Shown: positions 16,015 through 25,152, counted from the first letter of the stretch. The stretch: 38,115 bases of DNA from Clostridiales bacterium (GCA_012840805.1 DUVY01000108.1:1-38115); one strand, 5' to 3'. Numbers and translations are program-made. Notes: a model not told the origin generated them from the letters alone.

Positions 16015-16968
16015 ATGGTTACGCACAACAACAACGTCAAACTCTTTTCGGGCAACGCCTGCCCCGTCTTAGCCAAAGAAATTGCTAACAAGCTAGACAT
16101 AGAACAAGGCAAGATGGAAGTCGGCAGGTTTTCGGATGGCGAAATAAACATCCATATAATGGAAAGCGTAAGGGGTTGCGATGTTTTTGTGGTGCAATCA
16201 ACTTGCTCGCCCGTCAACGACAACTTAATGGAATTGCTTATTATCATTGACGCTATGCGCAGAGCGAGCGCGGGCAGAATAACGGCCGTTATGCCGTATT
16301 TTGGATACGCGCGTCAAGACCGCAAGACGCGAGCCAGAGATCCCATAACAGCCAAGCTGGTCGCCGACCTTATAACCTCGGCGGGCGCGGACAGGGTGCT
16401 TACTATGGACTTGCACGCGCCGCAGCTTCAGGGATTTTTTGATATTCCTGTTGACCATCTGTTTGGAACGCCCGTTTTGTGCAAAGAGATAGCGAAAACG
16501 GATTTATATAAAAAAGACTTTGTGGTGGTTTCGCCCGATATGGGAAGCGTGTCCCGAGCACGAGCGATGGCGCAAAGAATGCACACGCCTTTGGCAATTG
16601 TGGACAAGCGCAGACCCAAACCCAATTCGGTAGAAGTAATGAATATTATCGGCGAGGTCAAGGGCAAGGCTTGCTTATTGGTGGACGACATGATTGACAC
16701 GGCGGGCACGATTTGTCAAGCCGCTCAAGCGCTTATTGAAGCGGGCGCTACCGAGGTTCACGCTTGCTGCACGCACGCCGTATTAAGCGGACAAGCCGTG
16801 GAAAAGTTGGAGAACTCGCCCCTTAAGACTATAACGATGCTTGACACGATAGAGCACAAAGACAAGCCCGCTAGCGTCAAATTTAAGACGGTAAGCGTGG
16901 CGCCTATCTTCGCCGAAGCAATAAGAAGCATATATATGGACTTGCCTTTGAGCAGGCTTTATGAATAA
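16015..16968 (+). CDS. prs: Ribose-phosphate pyrophosphokinase (PRPP synthetase)
   Basis: The ATG at 16015 (317 residues) is ten bases after GGAGG, a normal distance. The alternative ATG at 16006 is one base after it and overlaps the glmU stop. The protein has the class I PRPP synthetase sequence: FSDGEINIHI, YFGYARQDRK near residue 95, VVSPDMG, and the PRPP-binding loop LLVDDMIDTAGT. It makes PRPP from ribose 5-phosphate and ATP for nucleotide and histidine synthesis. The gene order glmU-prs-pth is widespread in Firmicutes. Confidence 0.97.
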   Translation: MVTHNNNVKLFSGNACPVLAKEIANKLDIEQGKMEVGRFSDGEINIHIMESVRGCDVFVVQSTCSPVNDNLMELLIIIDAMRRASAGRITAVMPYFGYARQDRKTRARDPITAKLVADLITSAGADRVLTMDLHAPQLQGFFDIPVDHLFGTPVLCKEIAKTDLYKKDFVVVSPDMGSVSRARAMAQRMHTPLAIVDKRRPKPNSVEVMNIIGEVKGKACLLVDDMIDTAGTICQAAQALIEAGATEVHACCTHAVLSGQAVEKLENSPLKTITMLDTIEHKDKPASVKFKTVSVAPIFAEAIRSIYMDLPLSRLYE

Positions 16969-16971
16969 ACA

Positions 16972-17541
16972 ATGAAAATTATCGTAGGTCTTGGCAATCC
17001 CGGCAAAAAATATCTTCGCGCCTTCCATAATATTGGATTTATGACGCTGGAGGCCGTAGCCCAAAAACTAAATATAAAAATCAAAAAACTCAGGTGCAAA
17101 AGCTTAATAGCCGAGTCCAACCTAAACGGGAATAAGTTTGTGCTCGCCTGTCCGCAAACATATATGAATTTAAGCGGCGAGGCTGTGGTTTTGTTGCTGG
17201 AAAAATTTAAAAGCGACCTTGACGAGCTTTTGGTGGTCTATGACGACGCCGATATCGGCTTAGGTTCAATACGGCTAAGGCCTTGGGGTAGCGCCGGCAC
17301 GCACAACGGTATGAAAAATATAATTCAAAGCCTTGGCAGCGAGCAGTTTAAGCGCCTTAGAATAGGGATAGGACCGCCGCCCGAACATGTCCCCTTGCAC
17401 GAATATGTGCTTCAAGACATTCCCAAAGATTTAAGACAGACTATGTTTGAGGCGATAATGAGCGCGAGCGACAGTATTATAGATTGGATAAACGGCGCGC
17501 CTTTTGACGCTATTATGCAAAATTATAACAAAACAAATTAA
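16972..17541 (+). CDS. pth: Peptidyl-tRNA hydrolase
   Basis: The 189-residue product has normal length. GLGNPGKKYLRAFHNIGF carries the catalytic His (FHN) and the conserved Asn. TYMNLSG, DDADIGLGSIRLRPWGSAGTHNGMKNI and RIGIGPP are also typical. It releases peptides from peptidyl-tRNA. The gene starts three bases after the prs stop, without an obvious Shine-Dalgarno sequence, so reinitiation from prs is likely. Confidence 0.96.
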   Translation: MKIIVGLGNPGKKYLRAFHNIGFMTLEAVAQKLNIKIKKLRCKSLIAESNLNGNKFVLACPQTYMNLSGEAVVLLLEKFKSDLDELLVVYDDADIGLGSIRLRPWGSAGTHNGMKNIIQSLGSEQFKRLRIGIGPPPEHVPLHEYVLQDIPKDLRQTMFEAIMSASDSIIDWINGAPFDAIMQNYNKTN

Positions 17542-17571
17542 AGACTTGAAAAATAATCAAAATAATTATAT

Positions 17572-20500
17572 ATGCCTATAAAAAATAATCTCCCAATACC
17601 GCGCGAAGCCCAAGATATCGCGCTTTTGATCTCGCGAGGCTCCTCTGCCTCGCTATTTGGCTTGTCTTTAGGCGAAAAAACTTATTTTGCCGCCTGTATG
17701 CCTGATTTTGTTTTGTATGTGGCGGCGGATTATTTTCAAGCCTCAAAAGTTTACGAGCAATTATCTCATTTATGCGAAACCGCGCTTTTGCCCGCCATCC
17801 CCGATTTGCTGACTTATAAGCAAGGCGCGACAGAAGAAATATTTTTTAGGCGCATTGACGCTTTAAATAAGCTCATTAGCGGCAAGCTCGATGTTTTGGT
17901 CGTAACCGCGCAAAGCTTATGCGAGCTGTTTCCCAAAAAATCCGATCTTCAAGACCATATTATTAATATTTCCCAAAACCAAACGGTTAACATAGACGAT
18001 ATCGTGTTCAAGCTTCTTTCGGGCGGTTACAAAAGGGCATCTTTGGCGAGCTCGCCGGGGTATTTCTCGTTAAGAGGCGATATATTGGATATTTACCCTT
18101 ATTCAAGCGAGCCCGTAAGGATCGAGTTTTTTGGGAATTTGGTAGAAAGCGTAATGACATATTCCCCAAACTCTCAAACCCGAGTCAAATCATTGCAAAA
18201 CGCGACCATTTATCCGTTAACCGAGTTTTTTATAAGCAAAGAATTGTTTGAAAAGCTAAAACAAGAAATTTTTCGCAGGCGCAATAATAACCTTGACCCC
18301 GATTCTAAAGCCCGACAAGACAGAATTATAGACGAATTGATGTTTAAGCTTGAAGCCCAGTCTATTGATAACTCTTATGTTTATATATCTTATCTGTTGG
18401 ACAGGCGCCCTTTGAGCGAGCTTTTGCCCGAAAACGCCATAATAATTTATGACGAGACCAAGCTGATTTTGGACGCTTTTGATAATCTATATAACGAGCA
18501 TTACGCGCGCATAAAGTCCTTGATTGAGTTGGGCGAAGTCTTTTTTGACGCCCACAAGCAACTTATAGACCGTCAAGAAGTTTTTGGACCGTATCAAAAG
18601 TTTAACAAATGCGCTTTGTGCAAGATCTTTTCGGCTAACAAAATCTTTGAGCCCGATAAGATTTTTGACTTTAGGGTAACGCCTATAACCCGTTATGTAA
18701 GCGTTATGGATGAGCTTGTTCAAGACTTGAAAAATTGGAAAGCTAATTCTTACAGTGTCTTGCTTACGGCAAAGGATCAAGCCGCCGCCAAATCATTGCA
18801 ATCCATTATAGCGGACAAGGGGCTGTTTATAGATATAAGCGATGACATTCCGCCCAATTTTTTGGGCTCTTCCAAAACTCTTATCTCGCCCATAAAAACG
18901 GGCGTTGGATGTTCTTGGCATAACGATAAATTTATACTTATCGGCAATGACGATCTGTTCGCCAAAAAAAAAGCGCTATCGCCCGCTAGGACCAAAGATG
19001 TCTTTTTTGAGGTCAAAGAAGGCGATTATGTCGTCCATTATATACACGGCATCGGCATCTGCAAAGGATTAACCCGCCTAAGCGGCAGCTTAGGAACAAA
19101 AGATTATATCGTTATAGAGTATCGTAACGGCGACATACTGTATGTGCCCACAGAGCAGTCCGATTTGTTATCTAAATACAGCGGCTCTACGCCCAAATTA
19201 TCCAAACTTGGCGGCGTGGAATTTGGCAAAGTCAAGCAAAAAGTAAAAAGCGAAATCAAAAAAATGGCGTTTGACTTGCAAGAGCTTTACGCCCAAAGAA
19301 GCCAGCAAAAAGGATATGCCTATGAGATAGACGAGCAGTTGCAAAGGGCATTTGAGGATTCTTTTGAGTTTGCCGAAACCCAAGACCAAAGGACCGCCAC
19401 CGACGAAATCTTAGACGATATGAGAAATGGCGTTGTAATGGACAGGCTTGTTTGCGGCGATGTGGGCTATGGCAAGACCGAAGTAGCTTTGCGGGCGGCT
19501 TTCGCGACCGTTACGAGTAACCGTCAAGTCGCGTTTTTGGCGCCTACCACAATACTATCCGAACAGCATTACAAAACCGCTTGCGAGCGGATGAGAGATT
19601 GGGGCGTTAGCGTGGAAGTTCTCAACCGCTTTAAGTCCGCCAAAGAAACTAAGGAGATTCTAAAAAGGCTAAAGGCGGGCGAGATAGATATTTTATGCGG
19701 CACGCATCGAATTTTGTCCAAAGATGTAGAGTTTAAGGATTTGGGGCTTCTGATTTTGGACGAGGAACAGCGCTTTGGCGTGGAAGACAAAGAAAAAATC
19801 AAGATGCTAAAAAACAATGTCAATGTTTTGAGCATGTCGGCTACGCCTATTCCTAGGACTTTGCATATGTCGCTAAGCGGCATAAGAGATATAAGTCTTT
19901 TGAGCGTTCCGCCCTCTGATAGACTGCCTATCCAAACATATATCGCCGAGCTGTCGGACGGGCTTATCAAAGACGCCATTACCCGAGAGCTAAGCCGCGG
20001 CGGACAGGTGTTTGTGGTCTATAACCGCTCGGAGTTTATTGACGGTTTCGCGACAAAGATAAAAAGGCTCGCGCCCGAGGCTTTGATAGAGGTTATTTTT
20101 GGGACTATGCCTGAGCAACAGCTTGCTCGCGCGATCAAAAGATTTTACGAGGGCAAAAGCAATGTCTTAGTATGCACCGCCATAATAGAAAACGGCATAG
20201 ACCTAGCTAACGCCAACACCTTAATTGTGTGCAACGCCGATAGGTTTGGGCTTAGCCAGCTATATCAGCTAAGAGGCAGGGTGGGCAGGAGCAATAGATT
20301 GGGATATGCTTATCTTACCTTTGAGCCCGACAAAGAATTGACTAGTCAAGCCTACAAAAGACTAGAAGCCTTGATGGAGTTTACCGAACTGGGCAGCGGG
20401 TTTAAGATCGCGCTCAAAGATTTGGAAATAAGGGGCGCGGGCACGGTTTTGGGAAAAAAACAGCACGGGCATATGGAAAAAGTGGGGTATGAGCTTTATA

Positions 20501-20979
20501 CTAAGCTTTTAATGCAAGCCCGACAAGAACTAGAAAACAAGCAAGCGCGGGATATCGCTGAATGCCGCGTGGAAGCCGATTTTGACGCTTATATCCCGGA
20601 CGAGTTTATAAAAGATAGTAGCGTCAGAATGAGGCTTTATAACAAAATCTCGGCTATCCAAAACCCCCAAGACCGATTGGACATACTTCAAGAAATAAAG
20701 GATGTCTTTGGGGCTTTGCCAAAACAAGTTGAGAATCTTGTTAATGTGGGATTATACAAAGGCTTGGGAGTGCGGGCTAAAGCGAGCATTGTCCATTTGG
20801 AAAAAAACAACGGATGGATAATGTTTGACGAGGTTACGCCCGAGCTTATTGATGTTGTCAATAATTTTAAAAATATAGCTTCATTGGATTTGAGCAAAAA
20901 GCCAAAAGTCTTGTTAAAAAGCCAAACATATAAAAACATCTATAACTTCTTGCAAACGCTGGCTGATAAATACAACTAA
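17572..20979 (+). CDS. mfd: Transcription-repair coupling factor
   Basis: The 1135-residue product has standard Mfd length and order. A UvrB-like N-terminal region is followed by the RNA-polymerase-interacting domain (DYVVHYIHGIGICKGL, about 485-500). The translocase domain has Walker A GDVGYGKTE near residue 627 and DEEQ near 730. RGRVGRSNR and the TRCF C-terminal domain follow. It removes RNA polymerase stalled at DNA lesions and recruits UvrA. It lies 30 bases after pth and has no clear Shine-Dalgarno sequence. The small fin gene found between pth and mfd in Bacillus is absent. Confidence 0.97.
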   Translation: MPIKNNLPIPREAQDIALLISRGSSASLFGLSLGEKTYFAACMPDFVLYVAADYFQASKVYEQLSHLCETALLPAIPDLLTYKQGATEEIFFRRIDALNKLISGKLDVLVVTAQSLCELFPKKSDLQDHIINISQNQTVNIDDIVFKLLSGGYKRASLASSPGYFSLRGDILDIYPYSSEPVRIEFFGNLVESVMTYSPNSQTRVKSLQNATIYPLTEFFISKELFEKLKQEIFRRRNNNLDPDSKARQDRIIDELMFKLEAQSIDNSYVYISYLLDRRPLSELLPENAIIIYDETKLILDAFDNLYNEHYARIKSLIELGEVFFDAHKQLIDRQEVFGPYQKFNKCALCKIFSANKIFEPDKIFDFRVTPITRYVSVMDELVQDLKNWKANSYSVLLTAKDQAAAKSLQSIIADKGLFIDISDDIPPNFLGSSKTLISPIKTGVGCSWHNDKFILIGNDDLFAKKKALSPARTKDVFFEVKEGDYVVHYIHGIGICKGLTRLSGSLGTKDYIVIEYRNGDILYVPTEQSDLLSKYSGSTPKLSKLGGVEFGKVKQKVKSEIKKMAFDLQELYAQRSQQKGYAYEIDEQLQRAFEDSFEFAETQDQRTATDEILDDMRNGVVMDRLVCGDVGYGKTEVALRAAFATVTSNRQVAFLAPTTILSEQHYKTACERMRDWGVSVEVLNRFKSAKETKEILKRLKAGEIDILCGTHRILSKDVEFKDLGLLILDEEQRFGVEDKEKIKMLKNNVNVLSMSATPIPRTLHMSLSGIRDISLLSVPPSDRLPIQTYIAELSDGLIKDAITRELSRGGQVFVVYNRSEFIDGFATKIKRLAPEALIEVIFGTMPEQQLARAIKRFYEGKSNVLVCTAIIENGIDLANANTLIVCNADRFGLSQLYQLRGRVGRSNRLGYAYLTFEPDKELTSQAYKRLEALMEFTELGSGFKIALKDLEIRGAGTVLGKKQHGHMEKVGYELYTKLLMQARQELENKQARDIAECRVEADFDAYIPDEFIKDSSVRMRLYNKISAIQNPQDRLDILQEIKDVFGALPKQVENLVNVGLYKGLGVRAKASIVHLEKNNGWIMFDEVTPELIDVVNNFKNIASLDLSKKPKVLLKSQTYKNIYNFLQTLADKYN

Positions 20980-20985
20980 AAAGTA

Positions 20986-21014
20986 TTGCTAAACAATTAA
21001 AAATTAAGTATAAT
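20986..21014 (+). promoter_or_regulatory. Promoter of the parvulin-like lipoprotein gene
   Basis: TTGCTA (20986-20991) and TATAAT (21009-21014) are separated by 17 bp, in the gap after mfd. Confidence 0.65.
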
Positions 21015-21057
21015 ATTAAATACTGCAAAATGTCGGCACAAAAAGGTCGGAGATGAT

Positions 21058-22869
21058 ATGATAAAAAAACTAATAACAATCTTACTATGCATAGCGCTTG
21101 GAATGGGCATCTTGTCGGGATGCAAGCTGTTTGTGCTGGACGAGGAAAGGGATATGGCCGAGTCGGTCGCCGTAATCGCGTCCAGAACTTTGCCCATAAA
21201 AATCAAAAAAGACGACGACACCTTTGAAGACGGAGCTTTTACTTCTGAAGAGAGGGTTATTTCCAAACTTGAGTTATATAATGTGTTTAGACAATACGGC
21301 GAAAGCTATCAATCTCAATTTGGCTTTTCGGCGGAAGAAGCTTATGATAAATTGCTTGACCAATTAATTGAGCGCGAATTGTTGCTAAACGAAACTCAAA
21401 GGCTTATCGCCGCCAATCAAATCATGTTTAGGCAATCCGAGTTAAACCAAATCTGGAAAGATGTCTATGACCAGATTGACAACGGCCTATATGAGTTTGA
21501 GACAGAAATTGCCAAAGAATACGACCAAGAAATATATATACGCGGTCAAGGCGAGGACATTCAACCCGATTGGCCTGTTTTGGAATACGCCTACGCGCCC
21601 GAAGAGGACAAAGACTCCGACTATGAAATAAAAGACAATATTATTATGGACGAAGAGCCTTGGGAGCCCGAAGGCAGCAGAGGCCCTATCTTTGATTATT
21701 CTATTATTCAATACGGAACGGACGAAGCCAAACAAGAATATTTTAAGTCAGACGAGTATCGCCTAGCGGCGCTAAAAACCGAGGCGTTAAGAAGATTTTT
21801 GCAAAACATAAGGGAAAACATAAATCCCGATATTCTTTCGCCCGCAAACGCGGCCAAATTTGAGGCAGACCTTAATAAAATAGACCAATACAAGAACGCC
21901 CAGCCACACGAGTTCGCTAAGTTGTATAATCAGCTTCAAGACCTTTGGTTTATAAGATATCTGTATTACGAAAACGCGTATAACGGTATGTTGTTTAACA
22001 AACTGCAAGAATACGCCGAAAAGGATGTCACGGTAACCGAAGAAGAAGTCAAAAACTATTACGACAAAAAACTAGCCGAACAAAAAGCGTTCTTTGACGC
22101 CGATATTTCCAATTATATCTCGGCGTTAAAAGACGGCAATGATTTGATATTATATCATCCCAAAAATGTGGATTGGTTTTATGTAAAGCATATATTAATT
22201 CCTTTCTCAGACGAGCAAAAAGCCAAAATTGATAATTACAAAAAATTAGGCGTCACCGAGGAGGAGGTTAAGGCTTATAGGCTTAGACTTGCGGACCAAA
22301 TAACCTCTTACGAGCATGAGTTTGGCTATAATGTAGGCGATCCCAAACATATATCTATTATAGAAAACGAAATATATAGAGAAATGAAACATTTAGAGGG
22401 CAAACCAAAATCGGCAGAGCGAGCGTTTGAGAAACTTATCTTTAGATACAACACAGACCCGGGTATCTTTAATAATGTAAAAGGCTATGGAATGCAATAT
22501 ACGACCCAAAAAGGCAAATCGGGATTCCAGCCCGAGTTTGAGGAAGCGTCGTTTAAATTATTTGAAAAAGGCGTTATCGGCGCGATTGAAAAAACCGTTA
22601 CCGAGTTTGGCGTGCATTATATAATGCTGTCTTCCATTGTTAAGCCCGGGGAAAAGGCGTTGGGCGAATACACAAGCGTATTCCAAGACGACTTGCATGA
22701 CACCACTTATGAAAAAGCTTTGAAAAAAGAGCTTTTGGACAAGAAAAAAGCCGACGCTTTTAACAACTATCAAAACCAAATTCTCAAACAGCTTAATAGA
22801 GAATGGGAGCCTTATATCACTATTTTTAAAGACCGTTATAAAAGACTTGTGAAGCTTGCGAAAGGCTAA
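21058..22869 (+). CDS. PrsA/SurA-like peptidyl-prolyl isomerase lipoprotein
   Basis: The 603-residue product starts with a lipoprotein signal peptide (MIKKLITILLCIALGMG) and lipobox LSGC, so it should be anchored outside the membrane. A SurA/PrsA-type helical region follows (AYDKLLDQLIERELLLNE). A parvulin-like core appears to be split: WFYVKHILIPF near residue 372 and GFQPEFEEASFKLFEKG to FGVHYIMLSS near 485-525, with an insert between. A very acidic, low-complexity stretch lies at about 180-220. The likely role is folding of exported proteins. It is longer than PrsA of Bacillus (about 290). The ribosome binding site GGAG is five bases before the ATG. Confidence 0.8.
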   Translation: MIKKLITILLCIALGMGILSGCKLFVLDEERDMAESVAVIASRTLPIKIKKDDDTFEDGAFTSEERVISKLELYNVFRQYGESYQSQFGFSAEEAYDKLLDQLIERELLLNETQRLIAANQIMFRQSELNQIWKDVYDQIDNGLYEFETEIAKEYDQEIYIRGQGEDIQPDWPVLEYAYAPEEDKDSDYEIKDNIIMDEEPWEPEGSRGPIFDYSIIQYGTDEAKQEYFKSDEYRLAALKTEALRRFLQNIRENINPDILSPANAAKFEADLNKIDQYKNAQPHEFAKLYNQLQDLWFIRYLYYENAYNGMLFNKLQEYAEKDVTVTEEEVKNYYDKKLAEQKAFFDADISNYISALKDGNDLILYHPKNVDWFYVKHILIPFSDEQKAKIDNYKKLGVTEEEVKAYRLRLADQITSYEHEFGYNVGDPKHISIIENEIYREMKHLEGKPKSAERAFEKLIFRYNTDPGIFNNVKGYGMQYTTQKGKSGFQPEFEEASFKLFEKGVIGAIEKTVTEFGVHYIMLSSIVKPGEKALGEYTSVFQDDLHDTTYEKALKKELLDKKKADAFNNYQNQILKQLNREWEPYITIFKDRYKRLVKLAKG

Positions 22870-22902
22870 TAATATTCAATAAAAAAATAATAAAACGCTT
22901 TT

Positions 22903-22939
22903 AAAAAAATATGCCCTTTCGCTTAGCGGGCATATTTTT
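22903..22939 (+). terminator. Terminator after the parvulin-like lipoprotein gene
   Basis: The arms AAATATGCCC (22907-22916) and GGGCATATTT (22928-22937) pair perfectly over 10 bp, with flanking A and T runs. It ends only about 17 bases before the hisC start. Confidence 0.85.
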
Positions 22940-22955
22940 ATAGATGGAGATAATT

Positions 22956-24005
22956 ATGTTATTAAGTAAAAAGGCGCAAACTATTCAAGAATATGTCGCG
23001 GGCGAACAGATAAATTTGGGATATATCAAGTTAAATTCCAATGAGAACGCCTATCCGCCGTCTAGAGCCGTATTAAAAGCTATTAAGGACGAAATCAGAC
23101 TAAATTATTATCCCAATCCCAAAGCCGACGGACTAAAACAGGCGCTGGGCAAGCTGTATGACGTTAACCCCAATAATATCTTTATCGGCAACGGCAGCGA
23201 CGAAGTCTTGGGGCTTGCGTATATCGCTTTTTTTGACCCTAATGACAAAGACATTGTCTTTGCGGATGTTACTTATAGTTTTTATCCCGTATGGGCGGAG
23301 CTTTATAATATCAATTACCGAACAATAGCCGTAGATAAGGACTTTGCCATCAACGCTGACGATTATCTCAATCTAAAAAACTGTCAAGGAATTATTATAG
23401 CCAATCCAAACGCGCCTACTTCTTTGGAAATGGCTTATGCCGATATTCAAAAAATTATCAAAGCTAATCAAGACAAAATAATAATCATAGACGAGGCATA
23501 CGCTGGTTTTGGGACTTACAACTGTCTAGGCTTGGCGAAAGAATATAATAATGTCTTAATCGTGCGCACTTTTTCTAAAACTTGGGCGCTCGCGGGATTA
23601 AGATGCGGCTATGCTTTTGGGCATGTTGATTTAATCAGGGGTTTGGAAAAGATAAGGGATTGTTTTAACAGCTATTCTATTAACCGCTTAACGCAAGCGG
23701 GCGCGATGGCGGCGGTAAACGATTATAAATATACCCAAAAAATAATCCAAAAAATAATCAACACCCGCCAAAGAGTAATCTCGTCCTTAAAAGAAAAGGG
23801 TTATAATATACTTGATTCTAAGACAAATTTTGTCTTCCTAAAGTCTAACATAAGCGCTAAGACCGTAGCGCAAAGACTCAAAGAGCGCAAAATCTTGGTA
23901 AGACATTTTGATATTCCTAAGATAAAAGATTATCTAAGAGTCAGCGTTGGCACGGACGAGCAGATGGATAAGTTTTTGGACGCGCTGGTGGAAGTTGACC
24001 GATAA
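22956..24005 (+). CDS. hisC: Histidinol-phosphate / aromatic aminotransferase-like protein
   Basis: The ATG at 22956 (349 residues) has GGAG seven bases before it, and the ATG at 22944 has none. The fold-type I PLP enzyme motifs are GNGSDEVLGL, ANPNAPTS, DEAYAGF and the PLP-lysine segment RTFSKTWALAGLRCGYAFG. Sequence and length fit HisC, which transfers the amino group in histidine synthesis, but single hisC-like genes outside a his operon can also act on aromatic amino acids. No other his gene is in the window. It follows a terminator closely, so its promoter is unclear. Confidence 0.85.
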   Translation: MLLSKKAQTIQEYVAGEQINLGYIKLNSNENAYPPSRAVLKAIKDEIRLNYYPNPKADGLKQALGKLYDVNPNNIFIGNGSDEVLGLAYIAFFDPNDKDIVFADVTYSFYPVWAELYNINYRTIAVDKDFAINADDYLNLKNCQGIIIANPNAPTSLEMAYADIQKIIKANQDKIIIIDEAYAGFGTYNCLGLAKEYNNVLIVRTFSKTWALAGLRCGYAFGHVDLIRGLEKIRDCFNSYSINRLTQAGAMAAVNDYKYTQKIIQKIINTRQRVISSLKEKGYNILDSKTNFVFLKSNISAKTVAQRLKERKILVRHFDIPKIKDYLRVSVGTDEQMDKFLDALVEVDR

Positions 24006-24033
24006 AAAGTTTTTTCTTTTAATAATAAATTGT

Positions 24034-24062
24034 TTGTTTAAAAATATTGTCGGTGGTATAAT
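24034..24062 (+). promoter_or_regulatory. Promoter of the corA leader transcript
   Basis: TTGTTT (24034-24039) and a perfect TATAAT (24057-24062) are separated by 17 bp. The expected transcript starts near 24069, about 137 bases before corA, just at the ribosome binding site of the leader peptide. Confidence 0.65.
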
Positions 24063-24085
24063 CAATTTTAGGAGAGTTTATAATT

Positions 24086-24124
24086 ATGGACGACCCCAGC
24101 GGGAGAAAGAATATAATAATATAG
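24086..24124 (+). CDS. Putative 12-residue leader peptide before corA (MDDPSGRKNIII)
   Basis: A short frame with a good ribosome binding site (AGGAGAG, nine bases before the ATG) encodes MDDPSGRKNIII and stops at TAG 24122-24124. It lies between a clear promoter and corA. The stop codon touches the first of two overlapping hairpins. Two aspartates followed by proline right after the start is the kind of sequence known to destabilise ribosomes at low magnesium, as in the mgtA leader peptide MgtL. The match is in type only, not in sequence. No family is recognised, and coding is inferred from the start signal and position. Confidence 0.5.
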   Translation: MDDPSGRKNIII

Positions 24125-24200
24125 GCAATTAACCGCCCGTTTAAAAAATATTAATGCGCGGTTAATTGTCCCGCGCATTTTCTAATAATAAATAGGCGGT
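24124..24200 (+). promoter_or_regulatory. corA leader with mutually exclusive hairpins (attenuator-like)
   Basis: Hairpin A pairs 24124-24136 with 24158-24170 (13 bp including one G-U, core CAATTAACCGC). Hairpin B pairs 24153-24161 with 24171-24179 (9 bp, GC-rich, AATGCGCGG) and is followed by TTCT. Together with the last stem bases this gives a short T-rich end. The two share 24158-24161 and cannot coexist. When B forms, ACCGCC (24132-24137) is released and is perfectly complementary to GGCGGT (24195-24200) in the corA ribosome binding site. This layout can regulate at termination, at translation, or both. Confidence 0.55.
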
Positions 24201-24205
24201 GTGTT

Positions 24206-25150
24206 ATGATAAGATACTTTTTTACGCCTGTCGGCGAAAAAAACGCTCATGAGATTAATTCCGCTACTAAAAATTGCTGGATTCATATGGAAAACCCGAG
24301 CGATTTGGAAGTGGAAAACATATCGGCTGTCACGGGCGCGCCCGCGCAGATGATAAAAGCGGCTTTGGACGAAGAAGAGCGCGCGCGTATTGAGATTGAG
24401 AATCAATGCAAGCTTATATTGGTCGATATCCCGATCATAAACGAATCCGAGGACGGCGAATCTTATTTTTATAACACCTTGCCCTTAGGCGTTATAATAA
24501 CTTCCGAGCATTTTATTACCGTCTGCCTAAAACAGACCTCGGTTATAACGGATTTTTTTCAAGGCAGGATAAAGGGCTTTGATATTAACAAGGCTACTAG
24601 GTTTTTGTATCAAATACTTTATAATAACTCGGTCAAATTTTTGCATTATCTAAAGCAAATAGACAAATTAAGCAACCGCATACAGCTCAAATTGCACAAA
24701 TCTATGAAAAACAAAGAACTTATTCAGTTGCTTGAGCTGGAAAAGTCTTTGGTTTATTTCTCAACGTCCATAAAGTCCAATCACGCCGTTTTGGAAAAAG
24801 TTTTGGCAAGCTCAATTGTCAAACACTATGACGAGGACCAAGACATTTTGGACGACGCTGTCATAGAAAGCCGTCAGGCTATGGAAATGGCTGATATTTA
24901 CCGCGATGTGTTAAGCGGCACAATGGACGCTTTCGCCTCGGTTATCGGCAATAACCAAAACAAAGTGATGAAACTCTTAACCGCTTTGACCATTATCATC
25001 ACAATCCCGACCTTGATAGCGTCCTTTTTTGGAATGAACACGCCGCTGCCATTACAAACCCACAAATTCGGGTTTTGGATAATACTGGGCATCTCGGCGT
25101 TATGCTCAGGCATTGCCGCTTTGATTATGTATAGGAAAAAGATGTTTTAG
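24206..25150 (+). CDS. corA: CorA-family divalent metal (Mg2+) transporter
   Basis: The 314-residue product has a large cytoplasmic N-terminal domain (1-250) with a long helical region. The first membrane helix (about 253-275) leads into the family signature GMN at 276-278. A second helix (about 290-308) and the basic tail YRKKMF follow. CorA proteins are pentameric channels for Mg2+, and some relatives carry Co2+, Ni2+ or Zn2+. The usual acidic MPEL loop after GMN is TPLP here, as in many Firmicute relatives, so the ion is not certain. The ribosome binding site AGGCGGTG is four bases before the ATG and lies in the structured leader. Confidence 0.92.
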   Translation: MIRYFFTPVGEKNAHEINSATKNCWIHMENPSDLEVENISAVTGAPAQMIKAALDEEERARIEIENQCKLILVDIPIINESEDGESYFYNTLPLGVIITSEHFITVCLKQTSVITDFFQGRIKGFDINKATRFLYQILYNNSVKFLHYLKQIDKLSNRIQLKLHKSMKNKELIQLLELEKSLVYFSTSIKSNHAVLEKVLASSIVKHYDEDQDILDDAVIESRQAMEMADIYRDVLSGTMDAFASVIGNNQNKVMKLLTALTIIITIPTLIASFFGMNTPLPLQTHKFGFWIILGISALCSGIAALIMYRKKMF

Positions 25151-25152
25151 AT

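Noticed and set aside
17546-17571. Promoter making mfd leaderless
   Set aside because: AATAAT lies five bases before the ATG, but the TTGAAA upstream is only 9 bp away from it, so the spacing does not make a promoter; mfd is more likely read with pth.
24063-24205. M-box or other known riboswitch before corA
   Set aside because: I could not find the conserved M-box core bases or multi-stem layout. The leader is short and contains a translated-looking frame, so I describe it as an attenuator-like leader instead.
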